Notes: a model not told the origin generated them from the sequence alone. Shown: positions 53,961-63,068, counted from the first letter of the stretch. The stretch is DNA of 64,000 nt from Brevundimonas sp. (GCA_004296955.1 SCVB01000103.1:22886-86885); one strand, 5' to 3'. A program made the numbers and translations.

Positions 53961-54650
53961 TCACTCCTCGCGCGGCAGGATCGAGAAGCCGGCGAGGCCG
54001 GTCTGTTCCCCGAGGTGGGAGACCAGGCCGTCGACATCGATCGGGACATGGCCCTTCACCTTGAGGTGATGCTCATGGATGGCTCCGTCGTGGCTCATCA
54101 CATGGCCGAGACGCACCACCTTGACCCCCTTGGCGCGCAGCAGGTCGCGCACGGCCAGGCCGCTGGGCGCCTCGCCCCGTTTCCAGCGCAGGGTCACGTC
54201 CATGACGCCGACGTGGGGCAGTCGGGCGTCGAGCAGGCGCAGCACGCCGAGGACGCCGAGGGTCGCGCCCGAACCGATCAGGGCCAGCTCCGTCATGCCC
54301 ACGCCGTACAGCACCCCGATCGCCGAGGTGACCCACAGCGACGCCGCCGTGGTCAGGCCATGGACCGAAAACCCCTCGCGGAAGATCACCCCGGCGCAGA
54401 GGAAGCCGATGCCCGTTAACAGGCCGTGCGACATCCGCGTGGGGTCGATCACCACCGTCTGTCCGGGCAGGGCGGTGAAGGCCCAGGTCGACTGGTGCAT
54501 GGCCGCCAGCATCAGCAGGCAGGAGGTCAGGCAGACCAGGATGTGGGTGCGGAATCCGGCCGGGTGCCCATGGTAGGTCCGCTCGACCCCGATGAGACCG
54601 CCCGCGACCATCGACGCGGCCACCGGCCACACCAGCTCAGGATTGATCAA
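53961..54650 (-). CDS. MgtC/SapB-family membrane protein (copy 1)
   Basis: A 229-residue protein. Five membrane helices carry the family motifs GGLIGVERTYHGHPAGFRTHILVCLTS and RMSHGLLTGIGFLCAGVIFREGFSVHGLTTAASLWVTSAIGVLYG. A C-terminal cytoplasmic ACT-like domain follows. MgtC proteins aid survival at low Mg2+ or acid pH by modulating other transporters. The start is TTG at 54650. A close paralogue lies 550 bases upstream, with a cupin gene between. Confidence 0.9.
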   Translation of the reverse strand: MINPELVWPVAASMVAGGLIGVERTYHGHPAGFRTHILVCLTSCLLMLAAMHQSTWAFTALPGQTVVIDPTRMSHGLLTGIGFLCAGVIFREGFSVHGLTTAASLWVTSAIGVLYGVGMTELALIGSGATLGVLGVLRLLDARLPHVGVMDVTLRWKRGEAPSGLAVRDLLRAKGVKVVRLGHVMSHDGAIHEHHLKVKGHVPIDVDGLVSHLGEQTGLAGFSILPREE

Positions 54651-54719
54651 GAATTCGCTCCGCTGACTGACGAATCTTCAACCTAGGCCGGGGCGAGCTT
54701 TCCGATCAAGGACCGGGGT

Positions 54720-55115
54720 CTATTCGGTCGTTGCGCCGTCGAAATGCTCTTCCTTCGCATCGGCCTCGGCCTTGGTGGCGCGGACCACGCCTTCGCGATG
54801 CTCGGGCGGGCCGTAGAGGGTGTAGAGCGTCAGCGTCGCCTCGCCGGTATTGATGATGTTGTGGCGGGCGCCCGCGGGCACGATGACGGCGTCGTCGTCC
54901 TTGATGGCGGTGCGCTTGCCGTCGATCAGGACCTCGCCGGAGCCGCTCTCGATGCGGAAGAATTGGTCGTGGTCCTCATGCACCTCCTCGCCGATCTCCT
55001 CGCCCGGCTTCAGGGCCATCAGCACCAGCTGCAGATATTTTCCAGTGTAGAGCACCCGGCGGAAGTCGGCGTTCTCCGTCGTCAGGGTCTCGATGTTGTC
55101 GATGAAGCCTTGCAT
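54720..55115 (-). CDS. Cupin-domain protein
   Basis: A 131-residue single-domain cupin. Motif 1 is GEEIGEEVHEDHDQFFRIESGSGEVLIDG, with the metal-binding His/Glu set (HEDHDQFFRIE). Motif 2 is VPAGARHNIINTG with the last His. It likely binds a divalent metal; the ligand or reaction is unknown. The start MQGFIDNIE at 55115 has GGAAA-type sequence upstream. It stands between two MgtC-family genes on the same strand. Confidence 0.88.
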   Translation of the reverse strand: MQGFIDNIETLTTENADFRRVLYTGKYLQLVLMALKPGEEIGEEVHEDHDQFFRIESGSGEVLIDGKRTAIKDDDAVIVPAGARHNIINTGEATLTLYTLYGPPEHREGVVRATKAEADAKEEHFDGATTE

Positions 55116-55201
55116 GGGGTTTCCTTCGGAAGCGGGGGGAGCGACGCGGTTCAGATCGTCATCGGCGGGGACAAGGTCAAGCGGCGCGCAGGGGGCGGGG
55201 C

Positions 55202-55900
55202 TCAATCGTCGCGGGGATCCAGGCGGAAGCCGGTCACGCCCTCGACCGCCCCGAGGCGGCCCGCCAGCGCCTTTAGCTCCGCCTCGCCGTCCAGCCTCAG
55301 GCGAAAGGTGCGACGCAAACAGGCGCCGCCGTCGAGCAGTTCGAACCGGTCGGCCCGGCGCTTACGGTCGAGGTCGGCGATCACGGATTCGATGCCGGCC
55401 TCGGCGCCGGGGTCGGCGCGGCGCCAGACCACCTCGGCGTCGACCACGGTCTTCTGTCGCACGCCCCGGCTGATCAGCCGGAGCAGGACCAGGATGGCCA
55501 GGGTCAGCATCGCGCCGGCGGCGCCGAGGGCGTACAGGCCGGCGCCGAACAGCAGGCCGATGCTGGCGGTGATCCAGAGCGACGCCGCCGTGGTCAGGCC
55601 GTGGATCGAGAAGCCGGCCCGAAAGATCACCCCGGCGCAGAGGAAGCCGATTCCGGTCAGCACCCCGTGCGCCATCCGCGTCGGATCGCTGACGATCTCG
55701 GTCCCGGCCAGGGGGGCGAACCGCCAGGCGCCCTGGGACACCGCCGCCTCCATCAGCAGGGCCGAGGACAGGCAGACGAGGATGTGGGTGCGGAACCCCG
55801 CCGCCCGGCCGCGCCATTCGCGCTCGAAGCCGATCAGGCCGCCGGCCAGGACGGCGGCGAGCAGAGGCAGGGCGAAACCGGGCAGATCGGTCAGATCCAT
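55202..55900 (-). CDS. MgtC/SapB-family membrane protein (copy 2)
   Basis: A 232-residue protein with the same plan as copy 1: GGLIGFEREWRGRAAGFRTHILVCLSS, RMAHGVLTGIGFLCAGVIFRAGFSIHGLTTAASLWITASIGLLFG and a C-terminal regulatory domain. The start is the ATG at 55900; a GTG two codons earlier is possible. The conserved Arg/Asp pairs of the helices are kept in both copies, so both are probably active. Confidence 0.9.
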   Translation of the reverse strand: MDLTDLPGFALPLLAAVLAGGLIGFEREWRGRAAGFRTHILVCLSSALLMEAAVSQGAWRFAPLAGTEIVSDPTRMAHGVLTGIGFLCAGVIFRAGFSIHGLTTAASLWITASIGLLFGAGLYALGAAGAMLTLAILVLLRLISRGVRQKTVVDAEVVWRRADPGAEAGIESVIADLDRKRRADRFELLDGGACLRRTFRLRLDGEAELKALAGRLGAVEGVTGFRLDPRDD

Positions 55901-55945
55901 GCCCACGGCAACGGTCGCGCCGACCGGCCGTTCCGGGCGGACGGA

Positions 55946-56719
55946 TCAGCCGGCGTATTTCGCCAGGTCTTCGTCCGAAATGTCCTCGTTCGAATAGACG
56001 TTCTGGACGTCGTCCTCGGCGTCGAGCGCATCGAGCAGCTTCATCAGGGTGCCGACCGCCTCGCCGGTGACGGGAACCTCGGTCTGCGGACGCCAGACGA
56101 GGGCCGTGGACTTGGCGTCTCCGAGGATTTTCGACAGGGCCTCGGCCACCTCGTTGAGGTCCTCGAAGGTCGTCCAGATGGTGTGGCCCGGCGCGTCCTC
56201 ATAGATGTCGGGCTTGACCAGATCGCTCTCGACGTCCTGGGCGCCGGCCTCGATGGCGGCCTCCATGACGGCGTCCTCGGTGCCGGCCTCGGCGGGATAG
56301 ACGATGCGGCCCACACGGTCCCACATGAAGGCGACCGAGTTCATCTCGCCCAGCTGCCCGCCGTTCTTGGTGAAGCAGGAGCGGATGTTGGAATTGGCGC
56401 GGTTGCGGTTGTCGGTCAGGGCCTCGACGATGATGCCGACCCCGCCGGGGCCGCGGCCCTCGTAGCGGACCTCTTCCATCATATCGACGTCGCCGCCCGC
56501 GGCCTTGTTGATGGCGCGCTGGATGACGTCGCGCGGCAGGCTCTCGGCCTTGGCGTTGTTGACGGCCAGGCGCAGGCGCGGGTTCATCGCCGGATCGGGC
56601 AGGCCCAGCTTGGCGGCGACGGTGATGTCGCGCGACAGTTTGGAGAACAGCTTGGACCGCTGCGCATCGGCGCGCCCCTTGCGGTGCATGATGTTCTTGA
56701 ACTTGGAATGGCCGGCCAT
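55946..56719 (-). CDS. YebC/PmpR-family protein (TACO1-like)
   Basis: A 257-residue protein starting [28 protein letters not shown], the invariant YebC beginning. [23 protein letters not shown] and FERTG-region equivalents ([19 protein letters not shown]) also match. The family acts as a transcription regulator and/or translation factor relieving polyproline stalls. A polyproline-rich VWA protein and TolA are encoded in this window. ruvC follows about 2 kb downstream, a common neighbourhood. Confidence 0.95.
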   Translation of the reverse strand: MAGHSKFKNIMHRKGRADAQRSKLFSKLSRDITVAAKLGLPDPAMNPRLRLAVNNAKAESLPRDVIQRAINKAAGGDVDMMEEVRYEGRGPGGVGIIVEALTDNRNRANSNIRSCFTKNGGQLGEMNSVAFMWDRVGRIVYPAEAGTEDAVMEAAIEAGAQDVESDLVKPDIYEDAPGHTIWTTFEDLNEVAEALSKILGDAKSTALVWRPQTEVPVTGEAVGTLMKLLDALDAEDDVQNVYSNEDISDEDLAKYAG

Positions 56720-56886
56720 GTGAGTCTCTGTTCTGGGCGCTATCGCTCGCGACGCGGTCGCTCACTGCCTGAGCGCCCTCAACGCGGGTGAGCCGGGCAT
56801 CTAGCCGATGGCGCGGCGGCTGTCACGGCGCAGGAACCGGGACGGTTCGCGGGGATTACGGTTGCAACATCACCGGAGCCCGATCC

Positions 56887-57087
56887 ATGACCGCCGAAGA
56901 CGTCCTCTACGACGCCGAAGCCTATGCCGACGACGATCTCGACGACGCCGACATCGTCGAATGGTATGAGGCCCGCCCCGTCACCGTCCCGACCGCCGTC
57001 GCCACCGGCGCCATCGTCGCTGCCTTCGCCCTGGGCGTGCTCACCGCCGTGGGCGCCCTGGCCCTGATGGGCAGGCTGGACGACTAG
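56887..57087 (+). CDS. Small acidic single-helix membrane protein
   Basis: A 66-residue protein. The N-terminal 35 residues are strongly acidic (DAEAYADDDLDDADIVEWYE), followed by one membrane helix (AVATGAIVAAFALGVLTAVGALALMG). It is preceded by GGAG (56875-56878). Its stop overlaps that of the convergent acetamidase-like gene by 4 bases. Function unknown. The 160-base gap before it shows no other feature. Confidence 0.7.
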   Translation: MTAEDVLYDAEAYADDDLDDADIVEWYEARPVTVPTAVATGAIVAAFALGVLTAVGALALMGRLDD

Positions 57088-58379
57088 GGAGTTCGGCGGC
57101 TCAGGTCCGCCAGCCGGGCTTTGTCGAGACTGAGCGCCATGCCCGCGTTGCGTCCGGCGAGTGTGACGACCCGGTATTCAGCCGCCACGCCCAACACCAG
57201 TGAGCTTTCGGCGACGGTCAGGCCGTAGTCCTGGGCCAGCCACTGAACCATGCCCGAGGTCGCCGCCTTCAGTGCGTCGCCCAGCGAGCCAGCCTGCCCG
57301 ATGACTGTGATCGTGTCCGTCGTTTCGATTCTCGGGCCTGAAAGCTGACGCGCAGGCAGCACGGTCACGCTGAATTCGACGTCCAGCGAGGTCTCAAGCG
57401 CCCATTGGGTCGTTTCGCCATCCCCCTGCAGAGCGTGGCCGTCACCCATGAACAACATGGCGCCCGGCTGGTAGACTGGCAGGTAGATCGTGGAGCCCTC
57501 CCCCAGACCGTTGAAATCAATGTTGCCGCCAAACCGCCCGGTGTCGCCGGCCGAAAACGGCGCGAAACCGAAGTCCGGCGCGACCCCGATCCCGCCGAGC
57601 ATCGGCCTGACCGGCACGACGAAATCCCGCAGACCAGCGGGCGGATCAGCCAGGCGGGCCGTTCCAGCCGCGCGGTCCAGCCGCCATTTGACACGCTGGC
57701 CCAGGTCTCCGGCCCGGTCCGCGAGAGCCGGGGTCATCGCCGATCCGACAAATCCGTCCAGACTGTCGGCCCAGTCGCGATTCAGCCGGAGCCGCCGGAT
57801 CTGGACGGCGAGGACATCTCCCGGCCTGGCGCCCACCACATAAAACGGCCCGATCTGCGGATTGCCGTACATCGCCCGGGTCACCCCCGCCGAATCGACG
57901 CCGCCCGAGTCGATCGTGCTCGTCACGATGGTGTCGCCTGGCCGGATCAGCAGCACCGGTTCTCGATGAGCGGTGAACTCGTTGGAATAGGATTGCGGCT
58001 CGAAAGCCACCCGGGCCGGACCGTCGCCGCCCGGAAGGTTCAGTCGGACGCCCGAGAAGCCATGGACCGTCCGCGCGCCGGCGACATTGATATCGGGATA
58101 GTCGGCCGTTCCGTTCATTCGACCGTCGGCGACCGTGCCGGAGAAGCGATAGACATCTCCATCGGCGTCGGTGGCCGTGAAAGATATCCGGTCGCCGTCG
58201 CGGAAACCGGCTAGCGACCATCGCCCCAACTGCCCTGTCAGGACGCCTTCCTCGGCCTCGATGATAGCCTCGGCATATTCCGGATTGCCCCAACGGTCGA
58301 TTGTCAGGAGCCATGTCTGGGGCCCGGCGAACGCCGGAGGGGCGATCAGAAGAATCAGGGCGAAGAGAAGCGTGCGCAT
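57084..58379 (-). CDS. Secreted acetamidase/formamidase-family protein
   Basis: A 431-residue protein with a signal peptide (MRTLLFALILLIAPPAFAG). An N-terminal beta domain of about 110 residues is followed by the FmdA/AmdA-type domain: EPVLLIRPGDTIVTSTIDSGGVD, IGPFYVVGARPGDVLAVQI, GRFGGNIDFNGLGEGSTIYLPVYQPGAMLFMGDGHALQGDGE. The GGNxD and GDGHAxQGDGE blocks are the family's metal/active-site signature. It probably hydrolyses a small amide in the periplasm. A strong palindrome lies 9 bases before its ATG. Confidence 0.88.
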   Translation of the reverse strand: MRTLLFALILLIAPPAFAGPQTWLLTIDRWGNPEYAEAIIEAEEGVLTGQLGRWSLAGFRDGDRISFTATDADGDVYRFSGTVADGRMNGTADYPDINVAGARTVHGFSGVRLNLPGGDGPARVAFEPQSYSNEFTAHREPVLLIRPGDTIVTSTIDSGGVDSAGVTRAMYGNPQIGPFYVVGARPGDVLAVQIRRLRLNRDWADSLDGFVGSAMTPALADRAGDLGQRVKWRLDRAAGTARLADPPAGLRDFVVPVRPMLGGIGVAPDFGFAPFSAGDTGRFGGNIDFNGLGEGSTIYLPVYQPGAMLFMGDGHALQGDGETTQWALETSLDVEFSVTVLPARQLSGPRIETTDTITVIGQAGSLGDALKAATSGMVQWLAQDYGLTVAESSLVLGVAAEYRVVTLAGRNAGMALSLDKARLADLSRRTP

Positions 58380-58387
58380 GCAATTCT

Positions 58388-58403
58388 CGCTACATTTGTA
58401 GCG
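58388..58403. promoter_or_regulatory. 16-base perfect palindrome containing TACAnnTGTA
   Basis: CGCTACATTTGTAGCG has 7-base perfect arms and contains TACATTTGTA, which fits the TACAnnTGTA operator consensus of CopY/BlaI/MecI-type repressors. It sits 9 bases upstream of the acetamidase-like ATG. No such regulator gene is in the window. Confidence 0.65.
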
Positions 58404-58469
58404 GACCTAACCCGGCGAACGGTCGAGGTGTAGTGAAACTTCCGTAACACGGTGGCCGGACGTGCGCGG

Positions 58470-58907
58470 TCAGGTCTTCAGGCTCTCCAGGAAGCCGCGC
58501 ATCTTTTCGTCCACCGGCACGGGCCGCTTCGTCTCGCGGTCGACATAGACGTGGACGAAATAGCCCACCGCCGCGGCCTCCTGCTCCTTGTTGCGGAACA
58601 GGCCGATCTCGTAGCGGACCGACGAGGTTCCGACGTGGGCGACCCGCACCCCGGCCTCGATCTCGTCCGGGAAGGCGGTCGGCGAGAAATAGCGGCAGCC
58701 CGTTTCGACGACGAGGCCGATGGTGCTGCCTGCGTGGATATCGATCACGCCGTTGACGACCAGCAGCCGGTTCACCGCCGTGTCGAACCACGAATAATAG
58801 ACGACGTTGTTCACATGCCCGTAGACGTCATTGTCCATCCAGCGCGTCGAAATGGCCTGGAACCGGCGATAGTCGCTCCGCTTGGTCCGTTCGATAGTCC
58901 CCGTCAC
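58470..58907 (-). CDS. 4HBT-type acyl-CoA thioesterase
   Basis: A 145-residue hotdog-fold protein. The motif [29 protein letters not shown] with the catalytic Asp (D-N-D-x-x-G-H-V-N-N) is typical of 4-hydroxybenzoyl-CoA-thioesterase-like enzymes. The start is GTG at 58907, with GGGAGA 5 bases upstream; a TTG 30 bases earlier has no such site. Substrate unknown. Divergent from the alcohol dehydrogenase gene. Confidence 0.88.
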   Translation of the reverse strand: MTGTIERTKRSDYRRFQAISTRWMDNDVYGHVNNVVYYSWFDTAVNRLLVVNGVIDIHAGSTIGLVVETGCRYFSPTAFPDEIEAGVRVAHVGTSSVRYEIGLFRNKEQEAAAVGYFVHVYVDRETKRPVPVDEKMRGFLESLKT

Positions 58908-58983
58908 GCACGCTCTCCCGTTATATCGTTGAGACAAGCCTTGGGCTTGGCGGACGCGGCGTCAAGCGCCTAGCCTCCCCGAC

Positions 58984-60108
58984 ATGCAGACCCTCGCCGC
59001 CGTTCTCCGGACCATGGGCGCCGCCCGCCCCTATGCCGACAGCCGGCCGCTGTCGCTCGAGACGGTGACGCTCGATCCGCCGGGCCGCGACGAGGTCCTC
59101 GTGGCCGTCAAGGCGGCGGGCCTGTGCCATTCGGACCTCAGCGTCATCAACGGCGACCGGCCCCGGCCCCTGCCCATGGCGCTGGGTCATGAGGCGGCGG
59201 GGGTGGTCGAGGCGCTGGGCGAAGGCGTGACCGATCTGGCGGTCGGGGATCATGTGGTCATGGTCTTCATGCCCAGCTGCGGCCATTGCGATCCCTGCGC
59301 CGGCGGCCGGCCCGCCCTGTGCGAGCCCGGCGCAGCAGCCAATGGCAGGGGCGAGCTGCTGGGCGGCGGGCGGCGGCTGCATGAGGGGGCGGAAGAGCTT
59401 AATCATCACCTCGGCTGTTCGGCCTTCGCGGCCCACGCCGTGGTGTCGCGGCGGTCGCTGGTGAAGGTCGACCACGACCTGCCGTTCGAGCAGGCGGCCC
59501 TGTTCGGCTGCGCGGTGCTGACGGGGGTGGGGGCCGTCGTGAATACGGCGCAGGTCCGGGCCGGGCAGAGCGTGGCGGTGGTCGGGCTGGGCGGGGTCGG
59601 GCTGTCGTCGGTGCTGGGGGCGCTGGCGGCGGGGGCCAGTCCGGTGATCGCCGTCGATCTGAGCGAGGAGAAGCTGGCGCTGGCGCGGTCGCTGGGGGCG
59701 GTCCAGACCGTCAACGCGGGCGATGCGGACGCGGTCGAGCAGGTGCGGGCGCTGACGGGGGGCGGGGCGGATTTCGTGTTCGAGATGGCCGGCAGCGTTC
59801 GGGCGCTGGAGGCGGCGTGGCGGATGACGCGGCGGGGCGGGACCACGGTCACCGCCGGCCTGCCGCCGCCCGAGGCCGCTCTGGCGGTCAACATCGTCCA
59901 GCTGGTCGCCGAGGAGCGGACCCTGAAGGGCAGCTATATCGGCACCTGCGTGCCCGCCCGCGACATCCCCCGCTATGTCGCCCTGTTCCGCCAGGGGCGG
60001 CTGCCGGTCGACCGGCTGCTCAGCGGGACGATCCCCCTGGCCGACATCAATGCGGCCTTCGACGATCTGGCCGAGGGGCGCACCGTCCGCACCGTCGTCA
60101 CCTTCTAG
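58984..60108 (+). CDS. Zinc-dependent alcohol dehydrogenase
   Basis: A 374-residue medium-chain dehydrogenase. The catalytic zinc ligands are in AAGLCHSDLS and ALGHEAAGVVEALG. The structural zinc site is CGHCDPCAGGRPALC (C-x2-C-x2-C-x7-C). The Rossmann motif is VAVVGLGGVGLSSVLGAL, followed by Asp in AVDLSEEKL, indicating NAD+ preference. It resembles class III/aryl-alcohol dehydrogenases, but the substrate is not certain. No formaldehyde-pathway partner is adjacent. Confidence 0.92.
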   Translation: MQTLAAVLRTMGAARPYADSRPLSLETVTLDPPGRDEVLVAVKAAGLCHSDLSVINGDRPRPLPMALGHEAAGVVEALGEGVTDLAVGDHVVMVFMPSCGHCDPCAGGRPALCEPGAAANGRGELLGGGRRLHEGAEELNHHLGCSAFAAHAVVSRRSLVKVDHDLPFEQAALFGCAVLTGVGAVVNTAQVRAGQSVAVVGLGGVGLSSVLGALAAGASPVIAVDLSEEKLALARSLGAVQTVNAGDADAVEQVRALTGGGADFVFEMAGSVRALEAAWRMTRRGGTTVTAGLPPPEAALAVNIVQLVAEERTLKGSYIGTCVPARDIPRYVALFRQGRLPVDRLLSGTIPLADINAAFDDLAEGRTVRTVVTF

Positions 60109-60118
60109 CGCCCTCCCC

Positions 60119-60892
60119 TCAGGCCTTGTCGCGGATCCGCATGGCCCCGCCGGCGGCGCCGGTCTGGACCTCGAAGCGGCCGGTGGCGCGGATCAGGTCG
60201 GACAGTTTGGCGTAGCCGTAGGTGCGCTGGTCGAAGTCGGGATAGGCGTTGCGCAGCCGGTCGCCGAGGCCGCTGACCGTGACCCAGCCGTCGCCGTCCT
60301 CGTCCATGTCGGCGATCACCGCCGCGATCAGCCGCGCCGCCTCGACCGGCTTGCGCTTGCCCGAGGCCGCCAGGGCCGGGTCCGGCGCAGAGGCCGTAGC
60401 CGCCGCCCCGCGGCCGCCCCGCGACGGCGCCGTCTCCTCGGCGGCGGGCGTGCTGAGGTTCTCGGTGTAGATGAAGCGGGTGCAGGCCTGGCGGAAACTC
60501 TCGGGCGTCTTGCGCTCGCCGAAGCCGTAGACGTCGACCCCCTCCTCGCGGATGCGCGACGCCAGCCGGGTGAAGTCTGCGTCCGAGGAGACGAGGCAGA
60601 AGCCGTCGAACCGGCCGGAGTGCAGCAGGTCCATGGCGTCGATGACGAGGGCGATGTCGCCCGAATTCTTGCCCTTGGTGTTGGCGAAATTCTGCTGCGG
60701 CTGGATGGCGTAGCGGGCCAGGACCTTGGTCCAGCCCTGGATCTGGGCCGAGGCGAAATCGCCGTAGATGCGCCGCGCCGAGGCCTCGCCGAGGGTGGCG
60801 ATCTCCGTGAACAGGGCCTCGGCGATGCGGGCCGAGGCGTTCTCGGCGTCGATCAGCACGGCGAGGCGGGGGGCTTTGGACACGACGGTCAT
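60119..60892 (-). CDS. NYN-domain protein with C-terminal OST-HTH/LOTUS domain
   Basis: A 257-residue protein. The N-terminal NYN (PIN-like) nuclease domain has the acidic residues in LAVLIDAENAS, DIALVIDAMDLL and LVSSDADFTRLA. After a variable Ala-rich linker (residues 150-175), a LOTUS-like domain follows (EAARLIAAVIADMDEDGDGWVTVSGLGDRL...YGYAKLSDLI). NYN-LOTUS proteins are thought to act on RNA; the target is unknown. It converges with the alcohol dehydrogenase gene. Confidence 0.9.
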   Translation of the reverse strand: MTVVSKAPRLAVLIDAENASARIAEALFTEIATLGEASARRIYGDFASAQIQGWTKVLARYAIQPQQNFANTKGKNSGDIALVIDAMDLLHSGRFDGFCLVSSDADFTRLASRIREEGVDVYGFGERKTPESFRQACTRFIYTENLSTPAAEETAPSRGGRGAAATASAPDPALAASGKRKPVEAARLIAAVIADMDEDGDGWVTVSGLGDRLRNAYPDFDQRTYGYAKLSDLIRATGRFEVQTGAAGGAMRIRDKA

Positions 60893-60958
60893 CGGGACGC
60901 TTTCGGAAATGGACCGGTCAGGGTCCGCTGCGCCGGGCCGCGGGTCAATGCGCCGGGC

Positions 60959-61525
60959 TCAGACCACCGGCGTCGCCGCCTTGACCAGCAGGGCGTCGAC
61001 CGGCTGGACCACGCCGTTGCTGGCCGCGGCCTCGCCGCCGGTCAGCCGCGCCCGCGCCCCGTCGGCCGCCGTGACCACGATGGTCTCGCCGTCGAGCGTG
61101 AAGGTCACCAGGCTGTCGCCCATGGTCCGCATCCGGGCCCCGCCCGGCCCCGCCCGCGCGATGGCGTCGCGGATGTCGGCCCGGGTCAGGGCGCCCGGCA
61201 GGATGTGGGCGCGCAGCAGGGCCGCGGCGGCGGCCCGCTGGGTCTGGTCGGTGAAATGGGTCCCCGCCGCGTCGGCGGCGAAGGCCGGGTCGGCGGGGGC
61301 CAGCACCGTATAGGGACCCTTGCCGGCGAGCACGGTCGACAGGCCGGCGTTGTCCACCACCCGGTCGAGAGTGGCCAGATCGGCGGCCCCGTCCAGCGTC
61401 GCCGCCAGCGTCCGGGTGGACGGCTCGGGCGCGCCGCCGGCCGCGGTCTTGTCGTCGCCGCCCCCGCAACCCGCGAGCGCCAGAACAGCGAGGGGCGCCA
61501 GGGCCCAGTGCAGTGTGCGGGTCAT
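60959..61525 (-). CDS. Fasciclin (FAS1)-domain lipoprotein
   Basis: A 188-residue lipoprotein: signal MTRTLHWALAPLAVLALAGC (lipobox LALAGC), then one FAS1 domain (LATLDRVVDNAGLSTVLAGKGPYTVLAPADPAFAA and LLRAHILPGALTRADI, ending ASNGVVQPVDALLV). FAS1 domains mediate adhesion or unknown envelope roles. The ATG at 61525 starts the signal. The gene for an RcnB-like protein lies 23 bases upstream on the same strand, so they may be co-transcribed. Confidence 0.9.
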   Translation of the reverse strand: MTRTLHWALAPLAVLALAGCGGGDDKTAAGGAPEPSTRTLAATLDGAADLATLDRVVDNAGLSTVLAGKGPYTVLAPADPAFAADAAGTHFTDQTQRAAAAALLRAHILPGALTRADIRDAIARAGPGGARMRTMGDSLVTFTLDGETIVVTAADGARARLTGGEAAASNGVVQPVDALLVKAATPVV

Positions 61526-61548
61526 GTGGATGCCTTTTCGCGAGCGGA

Positions 61549-62535
61549 TCAGGTGAGAAGCTGGATGACGGCCTGGACCAGCTGCGTCGTCGGATCGACC
61601 TGGTACACATGGCCGTCGTCGTAGCGGTACAGGGCCTGCGGCGTGTCGACGTAGCGGTCGCGGTAACCGTAGGGCAGGTTGTAGACGTCGTAGCCGGCCG
61701 GCATGCGCTGGCCCACGGCCCAGTCCTGGCCGGTCAGCAGGGCGGCCACCTGGGAGATCGCCTGGGTGCGCGGATCGACGCCGTACAGGGCCCCATCGAC
61801 ATAGCGGTATTCGAGGTCGCGGTTGAGGCCGAAATAGTCGCTGTAATAGGCGGGGGCCGGGGAGAAACGGGCCTGGCCCGGCCACGGGGCGCCGGGCGAC
61901 AGGGCCCCGCCCAGCACCGGCAGCCAGCCGAGCAGGGAGCCCTGCGGCGTCACCCGGTACAGATAGCCGTCGCGGTAGCGATAGTCCCAGCCGTCGGCGC
62001 GCGGGCCCCACAGGGAGGCGTAGCGCGGCGTCTCATAGACCACGCGGTCGAACTGGCGCGCCTGTCCCGGCGGCAGGCAGCCGTTGTTCTTCTTGGCCAG
62101 TCCGGGCGGGCAGCCGGCGATCAGGCCCCGGTCGGGCGCGCGGCGCAGGAAGACGATATCACGGCCGTCGCGGGCCTCACCGGCGGGACGGACGACGGCG
62201 CGCACAGCCCCTCTGTCGGCTTCGCGGCGGTCCTCGCGGCGGTCCTGGCGGGCTTCGCGCAGCGGCGGCGCGGGCGGCGCGACGGCGCGCTCGCGGCCAG
62301 CCCCGCGGTCCTGACCCCGACCCCGCTCCGGGCCCTGTCCCCGGTCCTGAGCCTGTCCCCGGTCCTCACCGGCTCCGCCGCCCCGCTCCTGGCCGCGCGG
62401 CTCGCGGGCGGGCGCCCCGGCGCCGTGGTCGTCGCTCTTGCCGTGGCCCTTGCCGTGGTCCTGCGCCGCCACAGCCTGCGGCAGGGCGAGGGCGAGGGTC
62501 AGGGCGGCGGCCGTCAGGGGGATCAATCTGGACAT
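61549..62535 (-). CDS. Secreted RcnB-like protein with Arg/Gln/Gly-rich linker
   Basis: A 328-residue secreted protein. After the signal peptide (LIPLTAAALTLALALPQAVAAQ), residues 23-115 are low complexity (repeats of the type DRGQ, ERGRGQ and DRRE). Then come IAGCPPGLAKKNNGCLPPGQARQFDRVV, common in RcnB-like proteins, and three Tyr-rich repeats (YRYRDGYLYRVTPQG, YRYVDGALYGVDPRT, YRYDDGHVYQVDPTT). The conserved repeats suggest a small beta module. Function unknown; RcnB relates to nickel/cobalt export in E. coli, but that is not implied here. Confidence 0.8.
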   Translation of the reverse strand: MSRLIPLTAAALTLALALPQAVAAQDHGKGHGKSDDHGAGAPAREPRGQERGGGAGEDRGQAQDRGQGPERGRGQDRGAGRERAVAPPAPPLREARQDRREDRREADRGAVRAVVRPAGEARDGRDIVFLRRAPDRGLIAGCPPGLAKKNNGCLPPGQARQFDRVVYETPRYASLWGPRADGWDYRYRDGYLYRVTPQGSLLGWLPVLGGALSPGAPWPGQARFSPAPAYYSDYFGLNRDLEYRYVDGALYGVDPRTQAISQVAALLTGQDWAVGQRMPAGYDVYNLPYGYRDRYVDTPQALYRYDDGHVYQVDPTTQLVQAVIQLLT

Positions 62536-62627
62536 GGGAGGCCTCTTTTCAGCCCGTTCAACGTGTCCCGCCGGGCGACGTTCCGGCGCCGGTCGTCGGC
62601 GGGCCGTCGATGCGCTAGACATCGGCC

Positions 62628-63068
62628 ATGACCCAGCCTCCCCTGCGCCGCCTGATCGATCTGCCCGGGATCGACGATCTGGAGATGAAGGCGCTGATGA
62701 AGCCGCGCGCGGCCGATCCGGACGAACTGTATGAGTTCCCGGAGATCGCCGAGGCGATCGACGCGGCCGCGCGAGCCGCCTTCGGGCTGACGCCAGACGA
62801 GGCCGCGGCGGTCGCCCTCCCCGCCGACTGGGACGGGATCGAGCGGCTGGCGCCGGCCGACATGGTCGAGGCCTTCGCCGCCGAGGGCTGGGACGTGCTG
62901 GACGGGCGGCGCAAGCCGCTGCGCATGCTGGCGCACTGGGCCCTGCCGCTGGCGCTGGCGATGCGCGGCGTCGCCGGCGCCCTGCCCTTCCACGCCGAGC
63001 CGGACCAGCCGGTCACCGACTGGGGCTCGAACCTCAAGGCCGAGGCGACGCGGTTCCGGAAGCGGTAG
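62628..63068 (+). CDS. Conserved hypothetical protein
   Basis: A 146-residue soluble protein starting MTQPPLRRLIDLPGIDD. The middle has FGLTPDEAAAVALPADWDGIERLAPADMVEAFAAEGWDVLDGRRKPLRMLAHWALPLALAMRG, predicted helical. No membrane segment or signal is obvious and I recognise no family. Its 3' end overlaps the convergent gene by 35 bases. Confidence 0.65.
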   Translation: MTQPPLRRLIDLPGIDDLEMKALMKPRAADPDELYEFPEIAEAIDAAARAAFGLTPDEAAAVALPADWDGIERLAPADMVEAFAAEGWDVLDGRRKPLRMLAHWALPLALAMRGVAGALPFHAEPDQPVTDWGSNLKAEATRFRKR

